The notes beneath the pieces were generated by a model. The model ran no database searches, was not told the origin of the DNA, and saw only the letters and a list, made by a program, of their open reading frames with translations. Position numbers and translations under genes: made by a program. A stretch of 64,000 nt of DNA. It comes from Cupriavidus consociatus. GTDB lineage: Bacteria; Pseudomonadota; Gammaproteobacteria; Burkholderiales; Burkholderiaceae. Shown here piece after piece: positions 56,915 to 64,000 of this stretch (the stretch's first letter is position 1; each line of letters opens with the position of its first letter). The stretch lies in contig NZ_JAGIQA010000002.1 in assembly GCF_017814975.1 (NCBI RefSeq), positions 372,001-436,000 on the forward strand, read 5' to 3'.

Positions 56915-57316
56915 CTACTTGGCCGGTACCACCAGCGGCGCGCCCTTCTTCACGATGTAGGTTGCCAGTTCCGATGCCGTGCCGCTGCCGACATTCCTCG
57001 CCGAGTGGGGCGTGCCGGCGGGGATAAACAGCGATTCCCCGGCCTTGAGCGTGACGGGCGGGTTGTTGCCGAGCTGGTACTCCAGCGTCCCCTGCAGGAC
57101 GTACGCAATCTCCTCGCCCGGATGGGAATGCATCGGCGCGAACGCGCCGGGATCGAGGTCAACCCGGACCTGGACGCCCTCGCGACCCGGCACGCTGAGA
57201 TCGTGCTGAACGAGATCGGTGCGATGGACGCCTGCCATTTGAGCCTGGGCCGTCTGCAGCAACAAGCCGCTGCCAACGAAGAGCATGGCCGCAGCCATCA
57301 TTCGGGTCGATTTCAT
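56915..57316 (-). CDS. Exported single-domain cupin
   Basis: This 133-residue protein has a signal peptide (about 1-25, ending QTAQAQM) and one cupin domain (about 40-125). The metal-binding set is visible as MHSHPGEEIAYV (two His and Glu) with a third His in GTPHSARN. The function is unknown; periplasmic cupins may bind small ligands. I use the ATG at 57316. It stands alone. Confidence 0.8.
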   Translation of the reverse strand: MKSTRMMAAAMLFVGSGLLLQTAQAQMAGVHRTDLVQHDLSVPGREGVQVRVDLDPGAFAPMHSHPGEEIAYVLQGTLEYQLGNNPPVTLKAGESLFIPAGTPHSARNVGSGTASELATYIVKKGAPLVVPAK

Positions 57317-57694
57317 TTGCTGACTCCTCTGTCCTGATTGACTATTAACGATCGGATTGCCTTCCGCACCGGGGTATGGGCGGCGTGCAGGCGACGTGCG
57401 GTCAGAGAAATAAGCGCTGTGGTACGACGTCCACCATGCAAACCGACACGAATCCCGTGCACATGGAGCATTGGAAGACGGCGATGTATCTGGTCTATGT
57501 CTGCGAGCGGCTGCCAACGTATCTATATGTATTCAGAGCTCGGGGCGATACCTTCGCACACGAAAATCCATGGCGCGCACCCGGCGGCGTGACCCATTCA
57601 CATCGTGTCGGACCCGGCGGCACGCATCGGCGAATGCCAATGCGTGCGAAGCAGGAGATCAGTCCCCTATGTGTCGTGGGGGACTCTGTGGTCC
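57317..57694. other. Intergenic region between cupin and Ohr genes
   Basis: About 380 bp between the start of the cupin gene and the end of the ohr gene, both minus strand. No supported gene or strong hairpin was found. It should contain the cupin promoter and perhaps the ohr end. Confidence 0.45.
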
Positions 57695-58114
57695 TCAGAC
57701 GATATTGATCTCGACATCGATATTGCCGCGCGTCGCCTTGGAGTACGGGCAAAGCTGGTGTGCGGCCGTGGCGAGGGACTGCGCGAGCTCGCGGTCAAGC
57801 CCGGGCAAGCTGACATTGAGCCGTGCCGCCAGGAAGTAGCCATCTCCGGCCTGGCCGAGATCCACTTCAGCATCAACGGCCGCGTCGGCCGGAAGCGCGA
57901 CCTTCGCCATCTGTGCCGCCCTGGCGATGGCGCCAAGGAAGCAAGCCGACCATCCGGCGCCCAGGAGCTGCTCCGGATTGGTACCGCCGCCGTTGCTGCC
58001 GGGGCCTGAGAGGTCCACGGCCAGGCGGCCATCGGCACTGCGGGAGCTACCGTTGCGGCCGCCGATGGTATGAGTCTTGCCGGTGTAAATGACTTTATCG
58101 AATTGGTTGATCAT
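57695..58114 (-). CDS. ohr: Organic hydroperoxide resistance protein (Ohr/OsmC)
   Basis: This 139-residue thiol peroxidase detoxifies organic hydroperoxides. The two redox cysteines lie in GWSACFLGA (about 60) and HQLCPYSKATRGN (about 124), and the paired Arg/Glu expected in Ohr are present. The length and the start VIYTGKTHTIGGRNG match Ohr rather than OsmC. I use the ATG at 58114. No OhrR-type MarR gene is adjacent. It lies 197 bp downstream of the fumarase gene on the same strand. Confidence 0.9.
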   Translation of the reverse strand: MINQFDKVIYTGKTHTIGGRNGSSRSADGRLAVDLSGPGSNGGGTNPEQLLGAGWSACFLGAIARAAQMAKVALPADAAVDAEVDLGQAGDGYFLAARLNVSLPGLDRELAQSLATAAHQLCPYSKATRGNIDVEINIV

Positions 58115-58311
58115 CTTCGGGTAATTCAGGTTAGGGAGGTTGATTCGCCACGCGGTGTTGAACGTCGTCCGGGGTGGCGCCTGCCGGCGACGCGTATCAG
58201 AGAAACTGGATCCCCGGGCCGGCTCGCAAATTGCCGGCGCGGATCGCATCCACGGTTTGCTGCAGGGCCTGCAGGTGCGCGGGTCGTGCCCCAGTCGCGC
58301 CAGCGTCAGCA

Positions 58312-59814
58312 TCAAGCCGCCGCAATGCGCCAGGTGCGCGGTCCGCTTTCGTGAACACTGTTGCCGCTCGCATCCACGGCGACGACAACGGGCAGGTTCT
58401 CCACATCGAACTCGTAGATGGCTTCCATGCCGAGATCGCCAAACGCAACGACACGGGAGGACCGGACCGCCCTGGAGATCAGATAGGCGGCGCCTCCGGT
58501 TGCCGCCAGATAGACGCAGCCGTTCTTCACGATCGCGTTGATCGCATCCGGCCCGCGCTCGGCCTTGCCGATCATGCCGAGCAAGCCGGTCGAAGCCAGC
58601 ATGCGCCCGGCAAACTTGTCCATCCGTGTTGACGTGGTCGGGCCGCAAGGGCCTACCACCTCGTCGCGCACTGGATCGACGGGCCCGACGTAGTAGATCA
58701 TGCGATTGCCGAAATCCACCGGCAAGGGCTCGCCGCGCGCGAGCATGTCGTCGATCCGCTTGTGCGCGGCATCGCGTCCGGTCAGCATGCGCCCCGACAG
58801 CAGCAGCGTTTCGCCGGCGAGCCAGGTGCGGGTTTCTTCTCGGCTCAATGTGTTCAGATCGACCCGGCGGCTCGCCATGCCGTCGGGCAAAGGCAGATCC
58901 GGCCAGAGGTCAGGCGACGGCGGCGTCAGCATGACGGGGCCGCTGCCATCGAGCTCGAAGCGCGCATGCCGCGTTGCCGCGCAGTTCGGCACGATGGCGA
59001 CGGGCATGCTTGCCGCATGCGTGGGGTAGGCGGCAATCTTGACATCGAGCACGGTGGTCAACCCGCCGAGGCCCTGCGCCCCGATGCCGAGCGCATTGAT
59101 GCGGTCATGGATGTCGATGCGCAGCGCTTCCAGCGCGTTGCGCGGACCCCGGACCTTGAGATCGAGCATGTCGAGCGGCGCCGTCAGGCTCTGCTTGGCC
59201 AGCAGCATGGCTTTCTCGGCCGTGCCGCCGACGCCGATGCCCAGCATGCCGGGAGGACACCAGCCGGCGCCCATCGACGGCACCATGCCGACGATCCAGT
59301 CCGCGACCGAATCGCTGGGCATCAGCACCGCGAACTTGCTCTTGTTCTCGCTGCCGCCGCCCTTTGCCATCACGTCGACGGCAACGGTATTGCCCGGCAC
59401 GAGGTCGACATGGACGACCGCCGGCGTGTTGTCGCCGGTATTGCGCCGCGCGAACAGCGGGTCTTCGACGATGCTGGCGCGCAGCGCATTGTCGGGATCG
59501 AGGTAAGCGCGACGCACGCCGGCATTGGCCGCATCGACGATATCCGAGGGAAATCCGGCGAACCGGACGTCCATGCCGACGCGTATGAAGATATTGACGA
59601 TGCCCGTATCCTGGCAGATCGGACGCCTGCCTTCCGCGCACATCCGCGAGTTGATCAGGATCTGGGCAATCGCCTGTTTCGCCGGCTCGCTGGCCTCGCG
59701 TTCATAGGCGGCGGCGAGGTGCCGGATATAGTCGGGAGGATGATGGTGACTGATGAACTGCAGGGCCGCGGCGATGCTGTCGACGAAGTCCCCATACGAA
59801 ACGACGGCGTTCAT
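58312..59814 (-). CDS. fumA: Class I (iron-sulfur) fumarate hydratase
   Basis: This 500-residue enzyme hydrates fumarate to malate using a [4Fe-4S] cluster. The cluster cysteines are seen in RRPICQDTGI (about 66), VPNCAATRHARFELDG (about 278) and VVGPCGPTTSTRMD (about 393). Both halves of the FumA-type fold (alpha about 1-290, beta about 320-500) are in one chain. It overlaps the gentisate dioxygenase gene by four bases, so it belongs to the gentisate operon, where it removes the fumarate made by fumarylpyruvate hydrolase. Confidence 0.93.
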   Translation of the reverse strand: MNAVVSYGDFVDSIAAALQFISHHHPPDYIRHLAAAYEREASEPAKQAIAQILINSRMCAEGRRPICQDTGIVNIFIRVGMDVRFAGFPSDIVDAANAGVRRAYLDPDNALRASIVEDPLFARRNTGDNTPAVVHVDLVPGNTVAVDVMAKGGGSENKSKFAVLMPSDSVADWIVGMVPSMGAGWCPPGMLGIGVGGTAEKAMLLAKQSLTAPLDMLDLKVRGPRNALEALRIDIHDRINALGIGAQGLGGLTTVLDVKIAAYPTHAASMPVAIVPNCAATRHARFELDGSGPVMLTPPSPDLWPDLPLPDGMASRRVDLNTLSREETRTWLAGETLLLSGRMLTGRDAAHKRIDDMLARGEPLPVDFGNRMIYYVGPVDPVRDEVVGPCGPTTSTRMDKFAGRMLASTGLLGMIGKAERGPDAINAIVKNGCVYLAATGGAAYLISRAVRSSRVVAFGDLGMEAIYEFDVENLPVVVAVDASGNSVHESGPRTWRIAAA

Positions 59815-60857
59815 GATGAACGCTGCTCGCGGAACAATCCGAGCTTTTCCTGTGCGACGCGGTCCGAATACGAGAACAGCACCAGGTCCCGGCTGGCATG
59901 CAGCGTGTAGCGGCTCCAGCCCGGCACCACCACGATGTCGTGCGGCGCCAGCTCGAACTGCTGATCGCCGGCCGTGACATGGCCACTGCCTTCCACGCAG
60001 ACAAAGACGGTGCTGTCGGTCGAGCGGTATGGCAATGTCGCGAAGCCGGACGGCAGCAACCGGATCATGGTGGCAATGGTCGGCATGGCCCAGCCGCCGT
60101 CCACCGGATTGGTGTAGCGCATCAGGTAGCCCGTGTGCGGATCGGGGGCGCCGGCGTGTGGCAACGCGAGCAACGCCTCGCGCGTACGCGCGTAGGGATA
60201 GTTGAAGACCGGGGAGTTCATCGTGGACGCCTGGTAGTCCACCGGCATCAGCCCCGTGCCATAGCGCGCGAGCGCATCGCCTGCCGGGCGCGTGACCGGC
60301 GCTTCGCCCGATTCGAACTCCTCGCGGAAGCCACCGTTGAAGAACGACACGACGGGAATATCGAGGCCGTCCAGCCAGACCATCGGCGCGTTACCCTCGT
60401 GGCCATGATGGTGCCATGTCCACGCCGGCGTGATGACGAAATCGCCGGCTTCCATGTAGGTCTTCTCGCCGTCCACGGCGGTGTAGGCGCCCGACCCTTC
60501 GACAATGAAGCGCAACGCCGATTGGGTATGGCGGTGCGCAGGGGCGACTTCGCCGGGCAGGATGAGCTGAAGGCCGGCGTACATCGTGCTGGTGATGCAC
60601 GAGGTGCCTGGCAGGCCCGGATTTTCCATCAGGAGCACGCGCCGTTCGGCTTCCTCGGCCGAGATCAGGCTCGCAGATTCCATCAGGTACGGGCGCGCCG
60701 TGGCGTAGGACCAGCGGTGCGCTATGCCCGCGGGCGTAGGTTCCGAAGGAATCAGCTTGCGCAGCCGCGTCCAGAGGGCGGCCATCGCATGGGGTTCCAG
60801 CTCGCGGTAGAACGCGTCGCGCCGGGTCAACAGGTCAGGCGTGGGATGGGTTGTCAT
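59811..60857 (-). CDS. nagI: Gentisate 1,2-dioxygenase
   Basis: This 348-residue bicupin iron enzyme opens gentisate to maleylpyruvate with O2. The N-terminal cupin shows AHRHTQSALRFIVEG (His-x-His metal ligands, about 107-121) and the motif HHHGHEG. The C-terminal cupin carries VEGSGHVTAGDQQFELAPHD. The length matches known gentisate dioxygenases. It lies 24 bp after the maleylpyruvate isomerase gene and overlaps fumA by four bases. Salicylate-type relatives cannot be excluded, but the operon fits gentisate. Confidence 0.93.
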   Translation of the reverse strand: MTTHPTPDLLTRRDAFYRELEPHAMAALWTRLRKLIPSEPTPAGIAHRWSYATARPYLMESASLISAEEAERRVLLMENPGLPGTSCITSTMYAGLQLILPGEVAPAHRHTQSALRFIVEGSGAYTAVDGEKTYMEAGDFVITPAWTWHHHGHEGNAPMVWLDGLDIPVVSFFNGGFREEFESGEAPVTRPAGDALARYGTGLMPVDYQASTMNSPVFNYPYARTREALLALPHAGAPDPHTGYLMRYTNPVDGGWAMPTIATMIRLLPSGFATLPYRSTDSTVFVCVEGSGHVTAGDQQFELAPHDIVVVPGWSRYTLHASRDLVLFSYSDRVAQEKLGLFREQRSS

Positions 60858-60881
60858 GAGCGGATGCCTCCTGCATCGGTA

Positions 60882-61520
60882 TCAGTGGGCGGCTACGTAA
60901 TCGGGCTGGGCACCCGGCGCCGCCACGCGGAACGCCTCGTGACGCATGCAGTGCTCGTAGGCACGGCGCACGCGCGGGAATGGATCGAGGCTGAACCCCG
61001 CACGCAGCGCATTGGCAACCTGCGGCACCAGGCAGCAGTCGGCCAGGGTCGGGGCGTCGCCGACGCACCAGCCGCCGTCCGCGGGCAGCCACGGTTCCAA
61101 TGCGCTGAAGCCGGCCGTGAGCCAGTGGGCGACCCATTCCGCTTTGTCAGCATTGGCGATGCCAAGGCGGGCGCCGAGGTACTTCTGCACACGCATGTTG
61201 TTCAGCGGGTGCAGGTCACAGGCAATGGTCAGCGCCAGCTCCAGCACGCGTGTGCGGGCGTGGCCGTCGGCGGGAATCAGCAGCGGCACGGGACACTTGC
61301 GATCGAGATAATCGATGATCGCCAGGGATTGCGTGATGGTCTGCTCGCCATCCTGGATCGTCGGCACCAGCCGGTTCGGATTGAGCGCCTGGTACTCAGG
61401 CCGGTTCTGCTCGCCGGCACGCAGGTTCACGCCGACATGGTCCCAGGGCAGGCCCTTCAGTGCCATGGCGATGCGCACCCGGTACGCCGCCGAACTGTTG
61501 AAGAAGTTGTATAGATCCAT
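60882..61520 (-). CDS. nagL: Maleylpyruvate isomerase (zeta-class GST)
   Basis: This 212-residue glutathione-dependent isomerase converts maleylpyruvate to fumarylpyruvate. The zeta-class signature SSAAYRVRIAMALKG (about 9-23) and the glutathione-binding TQSLAIIDYL (about 62-71) are visible. I use the ATG at 61520. It lies 13 bp after the fumarylpyruvate hydrolase gene. Maleylacetoacetate isomerase is the close relative; the operon context decides for maleylpyruvate. Confidence 0.9.
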   Translation of the reverse strand: MDLYNFFNSSAAYRVRIAMALKGLPWDHVGVNLRAGEQNRPEYQALNPNRLVPTIQDGEQTITQSLAIIDYLDRKCPVPLLIPADGHARTRVLELALTIACDLHPLNNMRVQKYLGARLGIANADKAEWVAHWLTAGFSALEPWLPADGGWCVGDAPTLADCCLVPQVANALRAGFSLDPFPRVRRAYEHCMRHEAFRVAAPGAQPDYVAAH

Positions 61521-61533
61521 GGCCGTGCCGCCT

Positions 61534-62232
61534 TCACGCCACGCGCACTTCGACATCGGTGAGCCCGGCGATGCCGCCACGCATGACCTCGCCGCTGCGC
61601 ACCGGCCCGACGCCTTCCGGCGTGCCGGTGAAGATGAGGTCGCCGGGCTGCAGTGCAAAGAACGTCGACAGGTTTGCGACGATCTCGGGCACCGACCAGA
61701 TCAGCTTGTCCAGGTCGCTGCGCTGGCGGTCCTGTCCATCGACCTGCAGCCAGATGTCTCCGGCGGCCGGATGGCCGACTTCGCTGGCGGGATGCAGCAG
61801 TGAAACCGGCGCGGACTGATCGAAGCTCTTGCCGAGCTCCCAGGGGCGGCCCCGGTCGCGCGCCGCGATCTGCAGGTCGCGCCGCGTCATGTCGATGCCG
61901 ACGCCGTAGCCCCAGATGTGCGCATTGGCCTGCTCGACCGCTATGTTGCGTCCCGCGCGGCCGATCGCCACCACGAGCTCGATCTCGAAGTGGAACTGCC
62001 CGGTCGCCGGCGGATAGTCGATCTGCGCGCCGGCGCCCGCCGGAGCGACCACGATCGCATCGGCAGGCTTGCAGAAGAAGAACGGCGCCTCCCTGCTCGG
62101 GTCCATGCCCATCTCGCGTACGTGCGCGGCGTAGTTGCGGCCGACACAGTAGATGCGGCGCACGGGAAACTGTCCGTCGCCACCGGACACGGGAATCGTG
62201 ACGGCGGGAATGGGCGGAACGACAAAGGTCAT
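61534..62232 (-). CDS. nagK: Fumarylpyruvate hydrolase (FAH family)
   Basis: This 232-residue metal-dependent hydrolase splits fumarylpyruvate into fumarate and pyruvate. FAH-family features are IYCVGRNYAAHVREMG (about 27-42), the metal-binding FHFEIELVVAIG (about 80-91) with the Glu pair, and the C-terminal GDLIFTGTPEGVGPV (about 198-212). I use the ATG at 62232. It is 67 bp downstream of the hydroxylase gene on the same strand. Confidence 0.92.
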   Translation of the reverse strand: MTFVVPPIPAVTIPVSGGDGQFPVRRIYCVGRNYAAHVREMGMDPSREAPFFFCKPADAIVVAPAGAGAQIDYPPATGQFHFEIELVVAIGRAGRNIAVEQANAHIWGYGVGIDMTRRDLQIAARDRGRPWELGKSFDQSAPVSLLHPASEVGHPAAGDIWLQVDGQDRQRSDLDKLIWSVPEIVANLSTFFALQPGDLIFTGTPEGVGPVRSGEVMRGGIAGLTDVEVRVA

Positions 62233-62299
62233 GTGGAACTCCAGGTCTGGGATCTGCAAGGGCAGAGCCCGGGTCGATCAGGGGATGGGGAAGTGGCCG

Positions 62300-63499
62300 T
62301 CATGCGGACAGGCAGGTCTCGGCCTTCCAGCCGTAGAGCCACTCCAGCGCATCGTAGAAGCGCTCCGGCGAGCGGCCTTTCCACAGGGAATTGCGCACCA
62401 GGCGCTCCACGCCGGATGCATGGCACAGCCGGCCGAACTCGCGCGTGGACAGGACGACGCGCGCGGTGCGGGTGATGCGTGCGTCCTGGTACAGCGAGAA
62501 GGCGCGCGGCAGGTCGCCGTCGCACGCGCGTACCGCGGCCCCGAGGGTGACGGCGTCCTCGACCGCCATGCATGCGCCCTGAGCCAGGTATTGCAGCAGC
62601 GGATGCGCGGCGTCGCCGAGCAGCGTGATGCGGCCGTGCGTCCATTGCCCGATAGGCTCGCGGTCCGCGGTGGCCCAGCGCCGCCAGGTCGGCGGGAGGG
62701 AAAGCAGGCTGAGCGGTCGGGCATCGATGCCCTGGAAGTACGAAAGCACCTCCTCCTGGCTGCCATCGCTGACGCCCCAGGTTTCCTGCTGGCGGCTGTG
62801 GAACGTCACCACGAGGTTGTACTGCTCGCCGGCACGGACCGGGTAATGCACGACGTGGCAGTTCGGCCCGACCCAGAGCACCGGCGCGTTCCATTGCATG
62901 TCGCGCGGAAAATGCTCGGCATCGATCACCGCGCGGTACACCACGTGCCCCGACACGCGCGGCGGATCGCCGACCAGTTGCTGGCGGATGGCGGACTTCA
63001 CGCCGTCGGCGCCAACCAGGGCACAACCGTGATAGCTGTTGCCCTGTTCGTCAAACGCGGTAACGCCGTCCCCCGACTGCCGGACCTCGACGATGCGCGT
63101 TGCGGTGACAAACTCGATCCGGTCGGTCTCGCGCACACCCTCGAGCAGCGAGTTGTGGACGTCGGCACGGTGCGTGACCGCATACGGATTGCCAAAGCGC
63201 TTGCGAAAGGCCTCGCCGACCGGGATGTCGGCAACGGTTTTCCCGTCGATCGCATCGATCATCATCATGTGATCGGTGTAGACAGCATGGCTGCGCGTGC
63301 GCTCGCCCACGCCAAGCGCGTCGAAGGCAGCGAAGGCATTGGGGCCGAACTGCACGCCCGCGCCGATTTCGCCGATGACGCTGGCCTGCTCCAGCACCTT
63401 GACATGACAGCCCTCGCGCGCCAGCGCGAGCGCCGTCGCAAGCCCTCCGATGCCGCCTCCGACGACGAGCACGGGGGATGACTGAGTAGTAATACGCAT
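62300..63499 (-). CDS. 3-hydroxybenzoate 6-hydroxylase (FAD monooxygenase)
   Basis: This 399-residue group A flavoprotein monooxygenase would convert 3-hydroxybenzoate to gentisate with NADH and O2. The FAD motifs are VVGGGIGGLATALALAREG (about 11-29), the DG motif ALVGADGVKSAIR (about 155-167) and ITLLGDAAHPLLQYLAQG (about 287-304). AAGGAG precedes the ATG at 63499. It precedes the three ring-fission genes and follows a transporter gene, so it supplies their gentisate. Salicylate 5- or 1-hydroxylases are related, but the absence of a Rieske system favours 3-hydroxybenzoate. Confidence 0.88.
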   Translation of the reverse strand: MRITTQSSPVLVVGGGIGGLATALALAREGCHVKVLEQASVIGEIGAGVQFGPNAFAAFDALGVGERTRSHAVYTDHMMMIDAIDGKTVADIPVGEAFRKRFGNPYAVTHRADVHNSLLEGVRETDRIEFVTATRIVEVRQSGDGVTAFDEQGNSYHGCALVGADGVKSAIRQQLVGDPPRVSGHVVYRAVIDAEHFPRDMQWNAPVLWVGPNCHVVHYPVRAGEQYNLVVTFHSRQQETWGVSDGSQEEVLSYFQGIDARPLSLLSLPPTWRRWATADREPIGQWTHGRITLLGDAAHPLLQYLAQGACMAVEDAVTLGAAVRACDGDLPRAFSLYQDARITRTARVVLSTREFGRLCHASGVERLVRNSLWKGRSPERFYDALEWLYGWKAETCLSA

Positions 63500-63584
63500 G
63501 ACACTCCTTATTTCCGCGGGCGACATCCGGCCTCGACGATCCGCGTCCGGTGCCGCATGCAACGGCTATGAATGAAACAAGTGG

Positions 63585-64000
63585 CTAGTGGCCGTCCAGC
63601 GCGGCAGGCAGCGTGGCGCTCTGCGCCGGCGCGTCGCCGTGTGCGGTCGGCGCGGCACGCACCACCCGCAGCACCAGGATCGCGGCAGCGGCAATGGCGG
63701 CGGGAACGGCGCTGCACAGGAAGATGGTCTTGATGCCGAAGCCGCTCGCGAGCAAGGCACCGACGATGAGCGGCCCGCTGACCTGCCCCATGCGGCCCAG
63801 CGCCATGGCCCAGCCCACGCCGGTGGCGCGCATCCCGCTCGGGTAGCTCAGCACGGCCAGGCCCAGCAGCCCTGAACTGCCGGCGCCCAGGAACAGGCCG
63901 GACAGGGTGGCCGCGATCGCCAGCGCAGGCAGCGATCCGGTGGCGTAACCGAGCACGGACACGCTGAGCGCACCGAGCAGGAACAACGGCGGCAGCGTCA
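63585..64000 (-). CDS. MFS aromatic acid transporter, C-terminal part
   Basis: The last 138 codons are visible; the start lies beyond the right edge. Four hydrophobic helices are seen, with SYPSGMRATGVGWAMALGRMGQVSGPLIVGALL, the helix-10/11 signature of the aromatic acid:H+ symporter group (PcaK/BenK/MhbT). It is upstream of the 3-hydroxybenzoate hydroxylase gene, 85 bp away on the same strand, and is probably the uptake system for 3-hydroxybenzoate or gentisate. Confidence 0.85.
   Translation of the reverse strand, partial: TLPPLFLLGALSVSVLGYATGSLPALAIAATLSGLFLGAGSSGLLGLAVLSYPSGMRATGVGWAMALGRMGQVSGPLIVGALLASGFGIKTIFLCSAVPAAIAAAAILVLRVVRAAPTAHGDAPAQSATLPAALDGH

Overview
The window is GC-rich, has dense operons with short overlaps, and carries gene families typical of Burkholderiaceae. 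The best guess is a Cupriavidus/Ralstonia-type beta-proteobacterium. This rests on an AcoD/AcoR-type acetaldehyde module, a Burkholderiales-type porin, a gentisate operon and a DUF3141-pta-ackA cluster. The accessory, catabolic content suggests a secondary chromosome or megaplasmid; that is inference. No rRNA, tRNA, CRISPR array, insertion sequence or prophage was recognised.

Layout. (1) 1-7965: 2-aminoethylphosphonate (2-AEP) use. phnA (cut by the window edge) and a GntR/FadR regulator face an ABC importer (binding protein, ATPase, two-in-one permease), the transaminase phnW and an EamA-type membrane protein. (2) 8065-10551: a dimethylglycine/sarcosine dehydrogenase-like flavoprotein. (3) 10598-16010: an acetaldehyde/ethanol module (acoD, adhP, a DUF779 protein) behind a sigma-54 promoter, with an AcoR-type activator on the other strand. 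(4) 16217-23589: envelope and housekeeping genes (alpha/beta hydrolase, PBP1A-type synthase, ArsB-like transporter, folE, BLUF photosensor, two small proteins). (5) 23953-24913: the wreck of an EvgA/EvgS-like two-component system, then an MFS exporter. (6) 26515-34523: SDR, IclR, DUF4410 lipoprotein, fatty acid hydroxylase-type enzyme, YeiH-type transporter, VIT-like protein with a putative outer-membrane barrel, GNAT. (7) 34751-41089: DUF3141-pta-ackA operon and two envelope proteins.

(8) 41193-49542 is the most unusual region. One strand encodes a maleylacetate reductase-like enzyme, an amidase, a divergent tryptophan-2,3-dioxygenase-like haem protein and a LinD-like glutathione-transferase-fold protein. 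The other encodes a LinE/PcpA/MhqO-type hydroquinone ring-cleaving dioxygenase and a WrbA-type quinone reductase, divergent from a LysR regulator. A nitroreductase diverges at the left end. Together these look like a catabolic pathway running through a (substituted) hydroquinone to maleylacetate and 3-oxoadipate. The TDO-like and amidase steps have no counterpart that I know in lin/pcp-type pathways.

(9) 49543-58114: a lower-GC spacer with a strong terminator, an orphan ACC deaminase gene, a patatin-like lipoprotein, small envelope proteins, a porin, a divergent thioesterase/MarR pair, a cupin and Ohr. (10) 58312-64000: a complete gentisate pathway operon on the minus strand. It encodes an aromatic acid transporter (cut by the edge), 3-hydroxybenzoate 6-hydroxylase, fumarylpyruvate hydrolase, maleylpyruvate isomerase, gentisate dioxygenase and a class I fumarase. 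It would take 3-hydroxybenzoate through gentisate to pyruvate and malate.

Coordinates follow the start codons I prefer; alternatives are noted. All functions come from motif and family recognition by eye, with no database search.
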